From VRUE01 sp963840565 (lineage in GTDB: Bacteria; Actinomycetota; Thermoleophilia; Solirubrobacterales; 70-9): a stretch of 64,000 nucleotides of DNA. The notes under the pieces were generated by a model, which saw only the letters and a list, made by a program, of their open reading frames with translations, did not search any database and had not been told where the DNA came from. Position numbers and translations under genes: made by a program. Where the stretch lies: the NCBI GenBank assembly GCA_963840565.1, contig CAWIZH010000002.1, positions 186,001 to 250,000 of the forward strand. The letters run 5' to 3'. Of this stretch, positions 25,293 to 35,233 are shown one piece after another (the stretch's first letter is position 1; each line of letters opens with the position of its first letter).

Positions 25293-26021
25293 ATGAGTAC
25301 GACAGCTATTCCCGTGCACGTCGCCCTGGTCGACATGAGCGGGACGATTGAGGCATCGGAGCTGGCCGAGGTGGCCGGAGCGCTGAACGAGCAGGTGCAG
25401 GCAGACATCGCACCGGCATGGAAAGTCGCGGCCACGGTCGGCGCTTACCCGAGTGCACCGCAGGGAACCTGGCGGATGGAGTTGCACGAGACGATCGAAG
25501 TTGAAGGGGCGGCCGGCTTTCACGCCGACAAGCTCGGCCAGCCTTACGCCCAGATCGCACTGAGTGATGGCGATTGGACGGTCACGGCAAGTCATGAGTT
25601 GGTTGAGATGCTGGTCGACCCGTTTGGCTCGCGCCTGCATACCGCCGCCGCGCTGAAAGGCTGGCAAGGCGCCAGCCCCCGGGTGAGGTACCTGTGGGAG
25701 CCCGGCGACCCGGTCGAGGAAATTCACTACGAAGTAGGTGGAGTGCCGATGAGCGACTTCGTGCTGCCGTCCTTCTATCGCTCGAGTCCGCGCGGCTCTC
25801 TGGCGGCCTACTCGCACACCGGGGCGGCTACCGAACCGCTGCAGATCCTCGAGGGCGGCTACATCAGCTTCATCGACCCTGCGACCGAAGCGATGTGGCA
25901 GCGCTTTGTGCATAACGGCGAAGTCGTCGACAAGGAGCTGCAGCCCCCGGAGGGGAGGATTCTCAACCTGCGCGAGTTCTTCGACGAACAAGCGCGTGCC
26001 TATCGCGCGTCGTTGAGCTAG
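25293..26021 (+). CDS. Unknown protein with SHELVEM (HExxE) metallopeptidase-like motif
   Basis: 242 residues from ATG 25293, with GGAGG 5 bases upstream. The only motif is TASHELVEMLVDPFG near residue 100: HExxE followed by an Asp four residues later, as in several uncharacterised putative metallopeptidases that use HExxE or HExxH with a downstream acidic ligand. The flanking IALSDGDWTV strand and LWEPGDPVE..YEVGGVPMSDFVLPSFY would fit a compact enzyme. No signal peptide. It is co-transcribed with the DUF6345-like protein, which also has peptidase-like residues, so they may be a pair. Function unknown. Confidence 0.45.
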   Translation: MSTTAIPVHVALVDMSGTIEASELAEVAGALNEQVQADIAPAWKVAATVGAYPSAPQGTWRMELHETIEVEGAAGFHADKLGQPYAQIALSDGDWTVTASHELVEMLVDPFGSRLHTAAALKGWQGASPRVRYLWEPGDPVEEIHYEVGGVPMSDFVLPSFYRSSPRGSLAAYSHTGAATEPLQILEGGYISFIDPATEAMWQRFVHNGEVVDKELQPPEGRILNLREFFDEQARAYRASLS

Positions 26022-26063
26022 CGCCGGGCTTGAGATGAGGGAGCGCTCCCGTAGGATCACGCC

Positions 26064-27032
26064 ATGAAGGCTGCGGTGATCCATGAGAACGGCGCCCCCG
26101 ACGTGCTGCGCTACGAGGAGGTTCCCGACCCGGAGTGCTTCGACGGGTGCGTTCTGGTCGAGGTCGAGGCGATTAGCATCGAGGGTGGCGATCTGCTTGC
26201 CCGGGCACTCTCGCCGCCGCCCGCAACCCCGCACATCGTCGGTTATCTCTGCGCCGGCACGGTGATCGAGGTCGGCGCCGGCGTCGAGAGCCCCGTGGTC
26301 GGCGAGAAGGTCGTTGCCCTGAACTCCAACGGCTCGCACGCCGAGAAGCGCGTTGTGCCGGCTGCGATGACCTGGCCGATTCCCGAGGGCCTTGATCCGG
26401 CGACAGCCGCATGTATCCCGGTTGCCCTGGGCACCGCGCACGAGTGTCTTTTCACCGCCGCGAACCTCGAGCGGGGACAGACGGTGCTGATCCACGCCGG
26501 TGCTGGCGGCGTCGGGATGGCGGCGATCCAGATGGCAGTGCAGGAGGGCGCCACGGTGATCTCGACCGCGTCGAGCGACGAAAAACTAGAGCGCCTGAAG
26601 TCCTACGGACTCGATCACGGCATCAACTACGCCGAGGAGAGCTTTGTCGAGCGGGTTCGCGAGCTGACTGACGGCCGCGGCGTCGACGTCGCCCTCGACT
26701 CGGTAGGCGGCAAGAACCTAGTGGACAGCATCGACGCGCTGGCCTATCGGGGAACGCTTGTCAGCGTCGGCGTCGCCGGCCGGGCGGGCTCGGACGTCGA
26801 AGCCAAAGCGCTGTGGGGGAAGAACAACACCCTTCGCGGTGTCTTCCTCGGCGGTGCGCTGCTCTCCGAGCATTCGCGGGTCCACCAGATGATCGCCGAG
26901 CTGATCGAGCGCGTCGCGCGCGGGGAGCTGCGGGTTGAGATCGACCGCTCCTTCCCGCTCGTCGAAGCCGCCGCCGCGCACGCGTACCTGGAGGGCAGGA
27001 ACGCATTCGGTCGGGTAGTGCTGAAGCCCTAG
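26064..27032 (+). CDS. Quinone oxidoreductase-type MDR dehydrogenase
   Basis: 322 residues, medium-chain dehydrogenase/reductase of the zinc-free quinone reductase branch. N-terminal GroES-like domain with MKAAVIHENGAPDVLRYEEV, then the NADPH-binding HAGAGGVGMAAIQMAVQEGA (AGxGGVG). There is no structural zinc cysteine cluster. It probably reduces quinones or enones with NADPH. GTG of the cupin gene follows 12 bases later, so they may be co-transcribed. Confidence 0.85.
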   Translation: MKAAVIHENGAPDVLRYEEVPDPECFDGCVLVEVEAISIEGGDLLARALSPPPATPHIVGYLCAGTVIEVGAGVESPVVGEKVVALNSNGSHAEKRVVPAAMTWPIPEGLDPATAACIPVALGTAHECLFTAANLERGQTVLIHAGAGGVGMAAIQMAVQEGATVISTASSDEKLERLKSYGLDHGINYAEESFVERVRELTDGRGVDVALDSVGGKNLVDSIDALAYRGTLVSVGVAGRAGSDVEAKALWGKNNTLRGVFLGGALLSEHSRVHQMIAELIERVARGELRVEIDRSFPLVEAAAAHAYLEGRNAFGRVVLKP

Positions 27033-27043
27033 GTACACGGCTC

Positions 27044-27466
27044 GTGGCCTACCGCAAGCTGCCGGCTTCCGAGGCGTTTTGGCGCCCCTCGAATCAGATG
27101 GGGATCGAGAACACCGACCTCGGCCGCCAGCTCGAGGCGCGGCAGCTTGGGGCGCGGCTCTGGCGGCTGAAGCCGGGGCAGGCCTCTACCCGCCACAGGC
27201 ATATCGACCAGGAGGAGCTCTACCTGTTGCTGGAGGGGTCGGGGCGGATGCGCGTCGACGAGGACCTGCTCACGCTCGAGCCGCTGGATACGGTGCTGGT
27301 CGAGCCCGACTCGGCGCGCCAGCTGTTCAACGACACCGCCGCCGATCAGCTCTGGTTCGTCGCCGGGGCGCCGCTCGAGGCCGCCAACACACTGGAGATG
27401 ACCCCTGAGATGCTCGCGGCGATCTACCCGGATGGCCCCAAGGCCCTCCCGCCGGAGCTGAGCTAG
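27044..27466 (+). CDS. Cupin-domain protein
   Basis: 140 residues from GTG 27044. The first cupin motif is visible as RHRHIDQEELYLLLEGSGRM (HxHxxxExxxxxxG, metal ligands His, His, Glu), and LEPLDTVLVEPDSARQLFND is the second motif, with the family His replaced by Arg. Small single-cupin proteins bind metal or sugar ligands; no function can be named. It probably shares a transcript with the upstream reductase and is convergent with the thioredoxin reductase-like gene. Confidence 0.75.
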   Translation: MAYRKLPASEAFWRPSNQMGIENTDLGRQLEARQLGARLWRLKPGQASTRHRHIDQEELYLLLEGSGRMRVDEDLLTLEPLDTVLVEPDSARQLFNDTAADQLWFVAGAPLEAANTLEMTPEMLAAIYPDGPKALPPELS

Positions 27467-27470
27467 AGGC

Positions 27471-29054
27471 TTACGCCGATGTCGCGGCGGGAGAGAGGTG
27501 CTCGTGGACGAAGCGCACGATCGTCGCCCCCTCGCCGACGGCGGTTGCGCAGCGCTTGATCGAGCCGGCGCGGACGTCGCCGGCAGCGAAGACCCCGGGG
27601 GCGCTGGTTGCGAGCAGGCCTTCGGCTCCGGCTTCGGGGCCGGTGAGGATGAAGCCCTTCTCGTCGCGCGCGACCACGTCGCCGAGCCAGTCGGTGCAGG
27701 GTGAGGCGCCGAGGAAGAGGAAGAGGGCGGTGAGCGGCATCTCGGTGCCGTCGGTCAGGGTGACCGCTTCGAGGTGGCCGTCCTTTCCGTGCAGGACTTC
27801 GACTTCGCTGCGGTCGCGGACCGCGACGCCATAGCGGTCGAGCTCCTCGAGCATGTAGTGGGACATCGTCTCGGCGAGGTCGGCGCGGCGGTGCAGGAGG
27901 GTGACCAGGGCGCCGCCGCGGGCGAGCCAGACGGCGGCCTGGCCGGCCGAGTTGCCGCCGCCGATCACGCCGACGCGCTGGCCGCCGCAGAGCTGCGCCT
28001 CGGGCGGGCCGGCAGCGTAGAAGACGGTGATCCCCTCGTAGCTTTCGAGGGCCTCCACCGGCAGCCGCCGGTATTCGGCGCCGGTCGAGAGCAGCACCGC
28101 GCGGGCCGCGATCTCGTTGCCGTCCTCGAGCCTCACCGTGTGGCGGTCGCTGCCGAGCTCGAGCTCGCGGGCGCGGTAGGGCGTCGCCGTGCGGGCGCCG
28201 AACTTGCGCGCCTGGGCGACCGCGCGGCTGGTCAGCTCGGAGCCGCTGATCCCGGCCGGAAAGCCGAGGTAGTTCTCGATCCGCCGCGAGGTCCCCGCCT
28301 GGCCGCCGAGCACGGTGCTCTCGATCACCAGCGTGTCGAGGCCCTCCGAGGCGCCGTAGACCGCGGCGCCGAGGCCGGCCGGGCCGCCGCCGACGACGAG
28401 TAGGTCGACCTCCTCGCGCTGTTCTAGCTCGAGGCCGATCCCGAGTGCTCGTGAGAGCTGACCGTTGCTAGGCCGCCGCAGTTCGACCCCACCGGGGAGC
28501 AGCACGATCGGGATCTGATCCGGCTCGGCCGCCTCGTATAGGGCGGTCGCCTTCTCACTTTCCCCCGGTTCGAGCCAGGTGTGGGGAAGGCGCAGGCGGC
28601 GGGCGAAATCGAGTGTGCGCAGCGTCTCGCTCGACTCGCGCGGGCCGATGACTTCGAGCCCGATGCCCTGACGCTGCTGCAGCATCTCGCGCCGTTCGAT
28701 GAAGGCGGAGAGGAGCAGGTCGGAGAGCGAGCCGTCCTCGAAGAGCAGCCGCCGCAGGATTTCGCGGTCGACGGCGATGTAGCGCATCGGCTCGACCACG
28801 ACGGCGGTGAGGAAGACGGTCTGTCCCGAGAGCAGGTTCATCTCGCCGAGGAAGCCCGAGGGGCCGTGGCGGACGATCTCGCCCCCGGCCGAGTCGACCA
28901 CCGAGACCTCGCCCTCGATGATCGCGATGAACGGGTAGCTCTTGTCGCCGACTTCGAACAGCTTCTCGCCGGCCTCGGCGCTGCGCTCCTCGCCGTGCCG
29001 GCGCAGCGTCGCCAGCTGTGAGTTCGAGAGCACTCGGCTTACGGGAGCGGCCAC
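27471..29054 (-). CDS. Cyclic-nucleotide-binding domain fused to a thioredoxin reductase-like flavoprotein lacking CxxC
   Basis: 527 residues. Residues 1-125 are a CRP-type cNMP-binding domain (GEKLFEVGD, GEVSVVD, FLGEMNLLSG). A short thioredoxin-like segment (130-205) follows, then a pyridine-nucleotide disulfide reductase domain from 217: VVGGGPAGLGAAVYGASEGL for FAD, VIGGGNSAGQAAVWLARGG for NADPH, and GVFAAGDVR at the end. Where TrxR has CATC, the sequence is YAAGPPEAQLCGG with a single Cys, so it cannot be a normal thioredoxin reductase. Such cNMP-TrxR fusions occur in actinobacteria. It is divergent from the NhaA-DsbA gene, which also carries a thioredoxin fold. Confidence 0.85.
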   Translation of the reverse strand: MAAPVSRVLSNSQLATLRRHGEERSAEAGEKLFEVGDKSYPFIAIIEGEVSVVDSAGGEIVRHGPSGFLGEMNLLSGQTVFLTAVVVEPMRYIAVDREILRRLLFEDGSLSDLLLSAFIERREMLQQRQGIGLEVIGPRESSETLRTLDFARRLRLPHTWLEPGESEKATALYEAAEPDQIPIVLLPGGVELRRPSNGQLSRALGIGLELEQREEVDLLVVGGGPAGLGAAVYGASEGLDTLVIESTVLGGQAGTSRRIENYLGFPAGISGSELTSRAVAQARKFGARTATPYRARELELGSDRHTVRLEDGNEIAARAVLLSTGAEYRRLPVEALESYEGITVFYAAGPPEAQLCGGQRVGVIGGGNSAGQAAVWLARGGALVTLLHRRADLAETMSHYMLEELDRYGVAVRDRSEVEVLHGKDGHLEAVTLTDGTEMPLTALFLFLGASPCTDWLGDVVARDEKGFILTGPEAGAEGLLATSAPGVFAAGDVRAGSIKRCATAVGEGATIVRFVHEHLSPAATSA

Positions 29055-29106
29055 GTGCTCAGACTAGATGGTCGGTCCAGTGGCCGGGAATGAAAAGCTA
29101 GCCGCG

Positions 29107-30993
29107 ATGAGCGGCTCTCGGGTCAGATCGGCGTTCAGCGGGCGAACCGCCTGGGCCCGCAGCCTGCAGGCGCCACTGCGCGACTTCCTTACTACCGAGA
29201 CCGGCAGCGCCAGCGTCCTGCTCGCCGCCGCGCTGGCGGCCCTTGCCTGGGCCAACATAGATCTCTCCTCATACGAGAGCGTTTGGCACACGCAGCTTTC
29301 GATCCAGGTCGGCAGCTCGGGCATTTCCCAGAGCCTGCGCGATTGGGTCAACAGCGGTTTGATGACGTTCTTCTTCTTTGTCGTCGGGCTCGAGGTGCGG
29401 CGCGAGTTCGACGTCGGCGAGCTGCGCGAGCGCCGCCGCCTAGCGCTGCCGGTGCTCGCCGCCCTGGGCGGGATGGCGGTTCCGGTTGCGATCTACCTGG
29501 CGATCAACGGCGGCGGCGACGCGGCGCACGGCTGGGGGGTGGCGATGTCGACCGACACCGCCTTCGCGCTCGGCATGCTGGCCCTGGTCGGTCCCCGCTT
29601 TCCCGACCGCCTGCGCGGCTTCATGCTGACGATCATCGTCGTCGACGACGTGGTCGCGCTGCTGGTGATTGCGGTCGCCTACAGCGGCCAGGTCGAGCTC
29701 GAGCCGTTGCTGATCGCGGCCGGCGCCTTCGGCCTGGTCCTGGCCGCCCTCGCAGCGCGGATTCGCCCCGGGCTCGTTTATCTGCTGCTCGCCTCGGTCG
29801 CCTGGGTGGCGCTGTTCGAGTCGGGAATCGACCCCGTCGTGCTCGGCCTCGCCGTCGGCCTCGTCACCTGGGCCTACCCGGCCGGCCGCGGCGAGCTGGA
29901 GCGGGCGACCGACCTCTTCCGCAGCTTTCGCGAGCAGCCGACCCCGGAGCTGGCCCGCTCCGCCAGCGCCGGGTTGCAGGCCGCCGTCTCGCCAAACGCC
30001 CGCCTGCAGCAGCTCTACCACCCCTGGACGAGCTACGTGATCGTGCCGCTCTTCGCCCTCGCCAACGTCGGCATCGCGATCGACGGCGACTTCCTCTCCC
30101 GCGCCTACTCCTCGCCGGTCACACTCGGGATCATCTTCGCCTACGTGCTCGGCAAGCCGGTCGGCGTCGCCGGCACCTCCTGGCTGGTGACGAAACTGAG
30201 TCGCGGCAAGCTGCGGCCGCCGGTCGGCTGGGCCGCGACGGCGGGGGGCGGCGCGATCGCCGGCATCGGCTTCACCGTCTCGCTGCTGATCGCCGCCCTC
30301 GCCTTCCACGGGATCGAGCTGCGCGAGGCGAAGCTGGGCGTGCTCAGCGCCGCGCTCGGCGCCTCGGCCCTGACCTGGCTCGTCTTCCGCGCCACCGCAA
30401 TGCTGCCCAAGCGGACGCGCATCCGCGCTCTGCTCGGTGGTTCCGAGACGTTGGTCGACCTCGTCGTCCCGGTCGACCCCGAGCGCGATCACCTGCGCGG
30501 CCCGGTCGAGGCACCGGTGACTGTGGTCGAGTACGGCGACTTCGAGTGCCCGTACTGCGGCCGGGCGGAGCCAGTCGTGCGCGAGCTGCTCTCGGACTTC
30601 GGCGACGTCCGCTACGTCTGGCGCCACCTGCCGCTCTCCGACGTCCACCCGAACGCGGACTTCGCCGCCGAGGCCGCGGAGGCAGCCGCCGCCCAGGGGG
30701 CGTTCTGGGCGATGCACGACCTCCTGCTCGACCACCAGGGCGAGCTGCGACCCCGCGACCTGCAGGCCTACGCCGAACAGCTCGGCCTCGACGTCGAGCG
30801 CTACAAGGAGGACCTGCGCCGCCACGAGCACGCGCCGCGCATCGAGGAAGACGTCGACTCGGCCGACATCAGCGGCGTCACCGGCACGCCGACCTTCTTC
30901 GTCAACGAGCAGCGACACGACGGCGCCTACGACATCGACACGCTCTCCGCCGCTGTCAAAGCGGCTGGAGCGCGCTCCGTGATCGCGCCCTAG
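29107..30993 (+). CDS. nhaA: NhaA-type Na+/H+ antiporter fused to a DsbA-like thioredoxin domain
   Basis: About 628 residues from ATG 29107 (ATG 29068 is possible but leaves 13 bases to the divergent gene). Residues 1-440 are NhaA with its transmembrane helices, FFFFVVGLEVRREF, the ion-binding Asp pair in IIVVDDVVALLVIA and the ISGIGFTVS-like IAGIGFTVSLLIA. Residues 450-625 are a DsbA-like domain: VEYGDFECPYCGRAEP with CPYC at 481-484 and GVTGTPTFFVN with the cis-Pro. The antiporter exports Na+ using the proton gradient. The thioredoxin domain may sit on either side of the membrane; role unknown. Confidence 0.88.
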   Translation: MSGSRVRSAFSGRTAWARSLQAPLRDFLTTETGSASVLLAAALAALAWANIDLSSYESVWHTQLSIQVGSSGISQSLRDWVNSGLMTFFFFVVGLEVRREFDVGELRERRRLALPVLAALGGMAVPVAIYLAINGGGDAAHGWGVAMSTDTAFALGMLALVGPRFPDRLRGFMLTIIVVDDVVALLVIAVAYSGQVELEPLLIAAGAFGLVLAALAARIRPGLVYLLLASVAWVALFESGIDPVVLGLAVGLVTWAYPAGRGELERATDLFRSFREQPTPELARSASAGLQAAVSPNARLQQLYHPWTSYVIVPLFALANVGIAIDGDFLSRAYSSPVTLGIIFAYVLGKPVGVAGTSWLVTKLSRGKLRPPVGWAATAGGGAIAGIGFTVSLLIAALAFHGIELREAKLGVLSAALGASALTWLVFRATAMLPKRTRIRALLGGSETLVDLVVPVDPERDHLRGPVEAPVTVVEYGDFECPYCGRAEPVVRELLSDFGDVRYVWRHLPLSDVHPNADFAAEAAEAAAAQGAFWAMHDLLLDHQGELRPRDLQAYAEQLGLDVERYKEDLRRHEHAPRIEEDVDSADISGVTGTPTFFVNEQRHDGAYDIDTLSAAVKAAGARSVIAP

Positions 30994-31055
30994 CCAGCCG
31001 GCACAACCGGCGCGCTATCCTTTTCTGAGACTAACTACAGAAATTGGACTTAGCC

Positions 31056-33327
<2,272 letters not shown>

Positions 33328-33347
<20 letters not shown>

Positions 33348-33642
33348 CTGCACCCCGGTCCCGGCCGAGCTGCGGGCAACCGCGAGCCTGCTTGAGCGCC
33401 GCTGGACGCTGGCGACGATCTACGCCTGCGCCAGCGGCGCCACTCGCTTCAACGAGTTCCGCCAATCCCTCCCCGGCGTCTCCCCGACGACCCTCTCCGA
33501 ACGCCTCGAGCAACTCGAGGCGGCCCTGATCATCGAGCGCCACCTGATCCCCGGCCGCCCGCCGCACACCGAGTACGTCCTGACCCCAACCGGCGAGCGC
33601 CTTGCCCGCGCTGTCGCCGGTCTGCTGAGTGCCACGTCCTAG
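33328..33642 (+). CDS. HxlR-family winged-helix regulator
   Basis: 104 residues. The HxlR pattern is clear: LLERRWTLATIYACASGATR then FNEFRQSLPGVSPTTLSERL and PHTEYVLTPTGERLA. The ATG lies 20 bases inside lon, so translation is probably coupled to lon unless a later start is used. The N-terminal Cys residues (RCRSC) could sense redox or aldehydes as in other HxlR/YodB-type regulators. It overlaps the convergent restriction gene by 4 bases. Confidence 0.8.
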
Positions 33643-34574
33643 CCCTCGCTCGAGAGCAATGTTCCCCCGGTCGAGTCTTCAAAGCCGCCGTCGCTGGGGT
33701 GGATCAGCTCGATGCTTTGGCTAGCGAGGAGCTCGCGTAGGTCTGGACGCGGTTGGGAGGGCAGCAGAACGGCGAGATGCTGCGGTTTGCCCTCATCGAC
33801 AAAGCGCTTGTAATCGGCGAGCTGTCCGATCGCCATTCGGATCGAGTTGCGCTCGACGGACCCCTTGGCCTCGACAAGCGTGCCCGTGGTCGCGTCGTAG
33901 AGATCGGTGAAGAGGGGCCGAGCCTCGTTCGGCGGCACGATCCGCTTCCGCGAGATCTCATGGTTGCGTTGGCGTAGGTAGGCCTCAAGCTCCAGCACCA
34001 GCCCCTGCTCTCGTCGTTCAGCCTCGTATGGCTCCTGACTGGGAGATACGAAGGCGCGCTCGGTCTGCTGCTGCTCGATTGGGACGTCCTCGCTGAGTGG
34101 AGCTTTGAGGACGTCGGCGAGTTTCATGTTCGGCCTTCCCGGCTCGACGCTTTTGGGGCGGAGGCGGAAAACGAAGACCTGGCGAAGAGGTCCGTTGCCG
34201 GTCTCGTGCGCGTCGGTTCGGTAATACGGTTCGTCTTCGTCAAGCTCGAACTCGTCGAGGTAGGTGACCGTCCCGCGCGCACCGGCAAAGACGCGAAGCG
34301 CTCGACCCTCGGCGACGTGGTTGAGGATCGAGGCATTCCCCGACTTCATCTGCTGGTCGCCGTACTGGCCCTCGCCGCTGTAGTGGAAGTAGCCGTCGGT
34401 GTCCCAGCCGTCGTAGTAGCCGTGGGGCTCGCCGGCAACGGGGTCGGAAAAGATCAGGACGTTGGGGCTCTTGCGAGAGGGTCCGATGCCGCCCTGCGTG
34501 CGACCGCCGTACTCCGCTTGGAGAGCGGTGCGCTCCATGCTCGTGCCCGGTTTGAGGGTCCACTCAACAGCCAT
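33639..34574 (-). CDS. Putative modification-dependent (type IV) restriction endonuclease: ScoMcrA-like SRA domain plus PD-(D/E)XK nuclease
   Basis: 311 residues. The N-terminal ~150 match the SRA/PUA-like domain of ScoMcrA-type enzymes: MERTALQAEYGGRTQGGIGP, FSDPVAGEPHGYYDGW, FHYSGEGQYGDQ, NHVAEGRALRVF. This fold flips out modified bases (5mC/5hmC or similar). The C-terminal half has TDLYDATTGTLVEAKG, an Asp followed by E-x-K as in PD-(D/E)XK nucleases, then RMAIGQLADYKRF. A single-gene system that would cut incoming modified DNA. SD AGGTGA precedes ATG 34574. A dyad operator lies directly upstream, so expression is probably repressed. Confidence 0.7.
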   Translation of the reverse strand: MAVEWTLKPGTSMERTALQAEYGGRTQGGIGPSRKSPNVLIFSDPVAGEPHGYYDGWDTDGYFHYSGEGQYGDQQMKSGNASILNHVAEGRALRVFAGARGTVTYLDEFELDEDEPYYRTDAHETGNGPLRQVFVFRLRPKSVEPGRPNMKLADVLKAPLSEDVPIEQQQTERAFVSPSQEPYEAERREQGLVLELEAYLRQRNHEISRKRIVPPNEARPLFTDLYDATTGTLVEAKGSVERNSIRMAIGQLADYKRFVDEGKPQHLAVLLPSQPRPDLRELLASQSIELIHPSDGGFEDSTGGTLLSSEG

Positions 34575-34595
34575 ACCTTCACCTAACCTTCAATC

Positions 34596-34616
34596 GGATG
34601 TCCAAATCGGACATCC
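34596..34616. promoter_or_regulatory. Operator-like dyad at the restriction-gene promoter
   Basis: GGATGTCC (34596-34603) and GGACATCC (34609-34616) are a perfect inverted repeat with a 5-base gap. On the minus strand a TATATT (-10) lies at 34622-34617, right upstream of the dyad, so a bound repressor would cover the transcription start of the restriction gene. The adjacent MarR protein is one candidate to bind it. Confidence 0.55.
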
Positions 34617-34638
34617 AATATAGCCTGATCTGAGGTGA

Positions 34639-35145
34639 CTACTCGCCGCGCGTGCCCGCGAGGGCGGCCTGCGAAAGCTCGGGCACCGCGGCGGGGGCCT
34701 TCTCGGCGGCGATCTGCTCGAGTAGATCGCGCAGCTGCTCGAAGCGCTCCTGGCCGAAGTGGACTGCCCAGCGCTGCTCGAGTTGGGCGAAGATCCCGAA
34801 GCCGACGCGCTGGGCCTCTCGACCGCGCTTGGTCAGGCAGATCAGCTTGGCTCGGCGGTCCTCGGGGTCGGCGATGCGCTCGACGTAGCCGAGGTCGACC
34901 AGGTCGTCGACCAGCTCGCCGGCCGATTGCTTGGTGATGCCGGCGAAGCTGGCGAGGTCGGTGAGGCGCATGCCGTCCTCGCGGACGAAGCGGAAGACGC
35001 AGCCGTGGGTGGGGCGGAGGTCGGCATAGCCACGGTTGGTCAGCTCCTCCCTGAACTCGGCCAGCAGCGCCTCGGCGGCGATGTCGAGCAGGCCGGGGAG
35101 CGGGATCGTTCCCGGCTCTATCGCTGTGTGGTTGGCGTCACGCAT
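34639..35145 (-). CDS. MarR-family transcriptional regulator
   Basis: 168 residues with the MarR winged helix: LRPTHGCVFRFVREDGMRLT then FAGITKQSAGELVDDLVDLG (recognition helix) and the wing YVERIADPEDRRAKLICLTK with its conserved DPxDRRAK. It is divergent from the DHA2 transporter with several inverted half-sites between them, the classical arrangement for drug-induced derepression. Downstream on the same strand, 64 bases on, is the restriction gene. Confidence 0.9.
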   Translation of the reverse strand: MRDANHTAIEPGTIPLPGLLDIAAEALLAEFREELTNRGYADLRPTHGCVFRFVREDGMRLTDLASFAGITKQSAGELVDDLVDLGYVERIADPEDRRAKLICLTKRGREAQRVGFGIFAQLEQRWAVHFGQERFEQLRDLLEQIAAEKAPAAVPELSQAALAGTRGE

Positions 35146-35163
35146 ATCGTCAGGGAGCCTGAT

Positions 35164-35204
35164 AAGGTCATCTGGTCAGGTCACCTTACAAGGCGCCCTG
35201 ACCG
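35164..35204. promoter_or_regulatory. MarR operator region between marR and the MFS transporter
   Basis: TAAGGT (35164-35169) faces ACCTTA (35184-35189), and GGTCAGG (35175-35181) faces CCTGACC (35198-35204). Further TCAGG/CCTGA half-sites lie at the marR start. Interlocked dyads between divergent regulator and transporter genes are typical MarR binding sites. Confidence 0.5.
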
Positions 35205-35233
35205 AAATTGTACACGGCCAGTAGGAGATTCAA

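Noticed and set aside
29440..30918. 492-codon minus-strand open frame in the NhaA-DsbA gene
   Set aside because: Antisense shadow with Gln/Glu/Arg-rich composition; plus frame is unmistakable NhaA.
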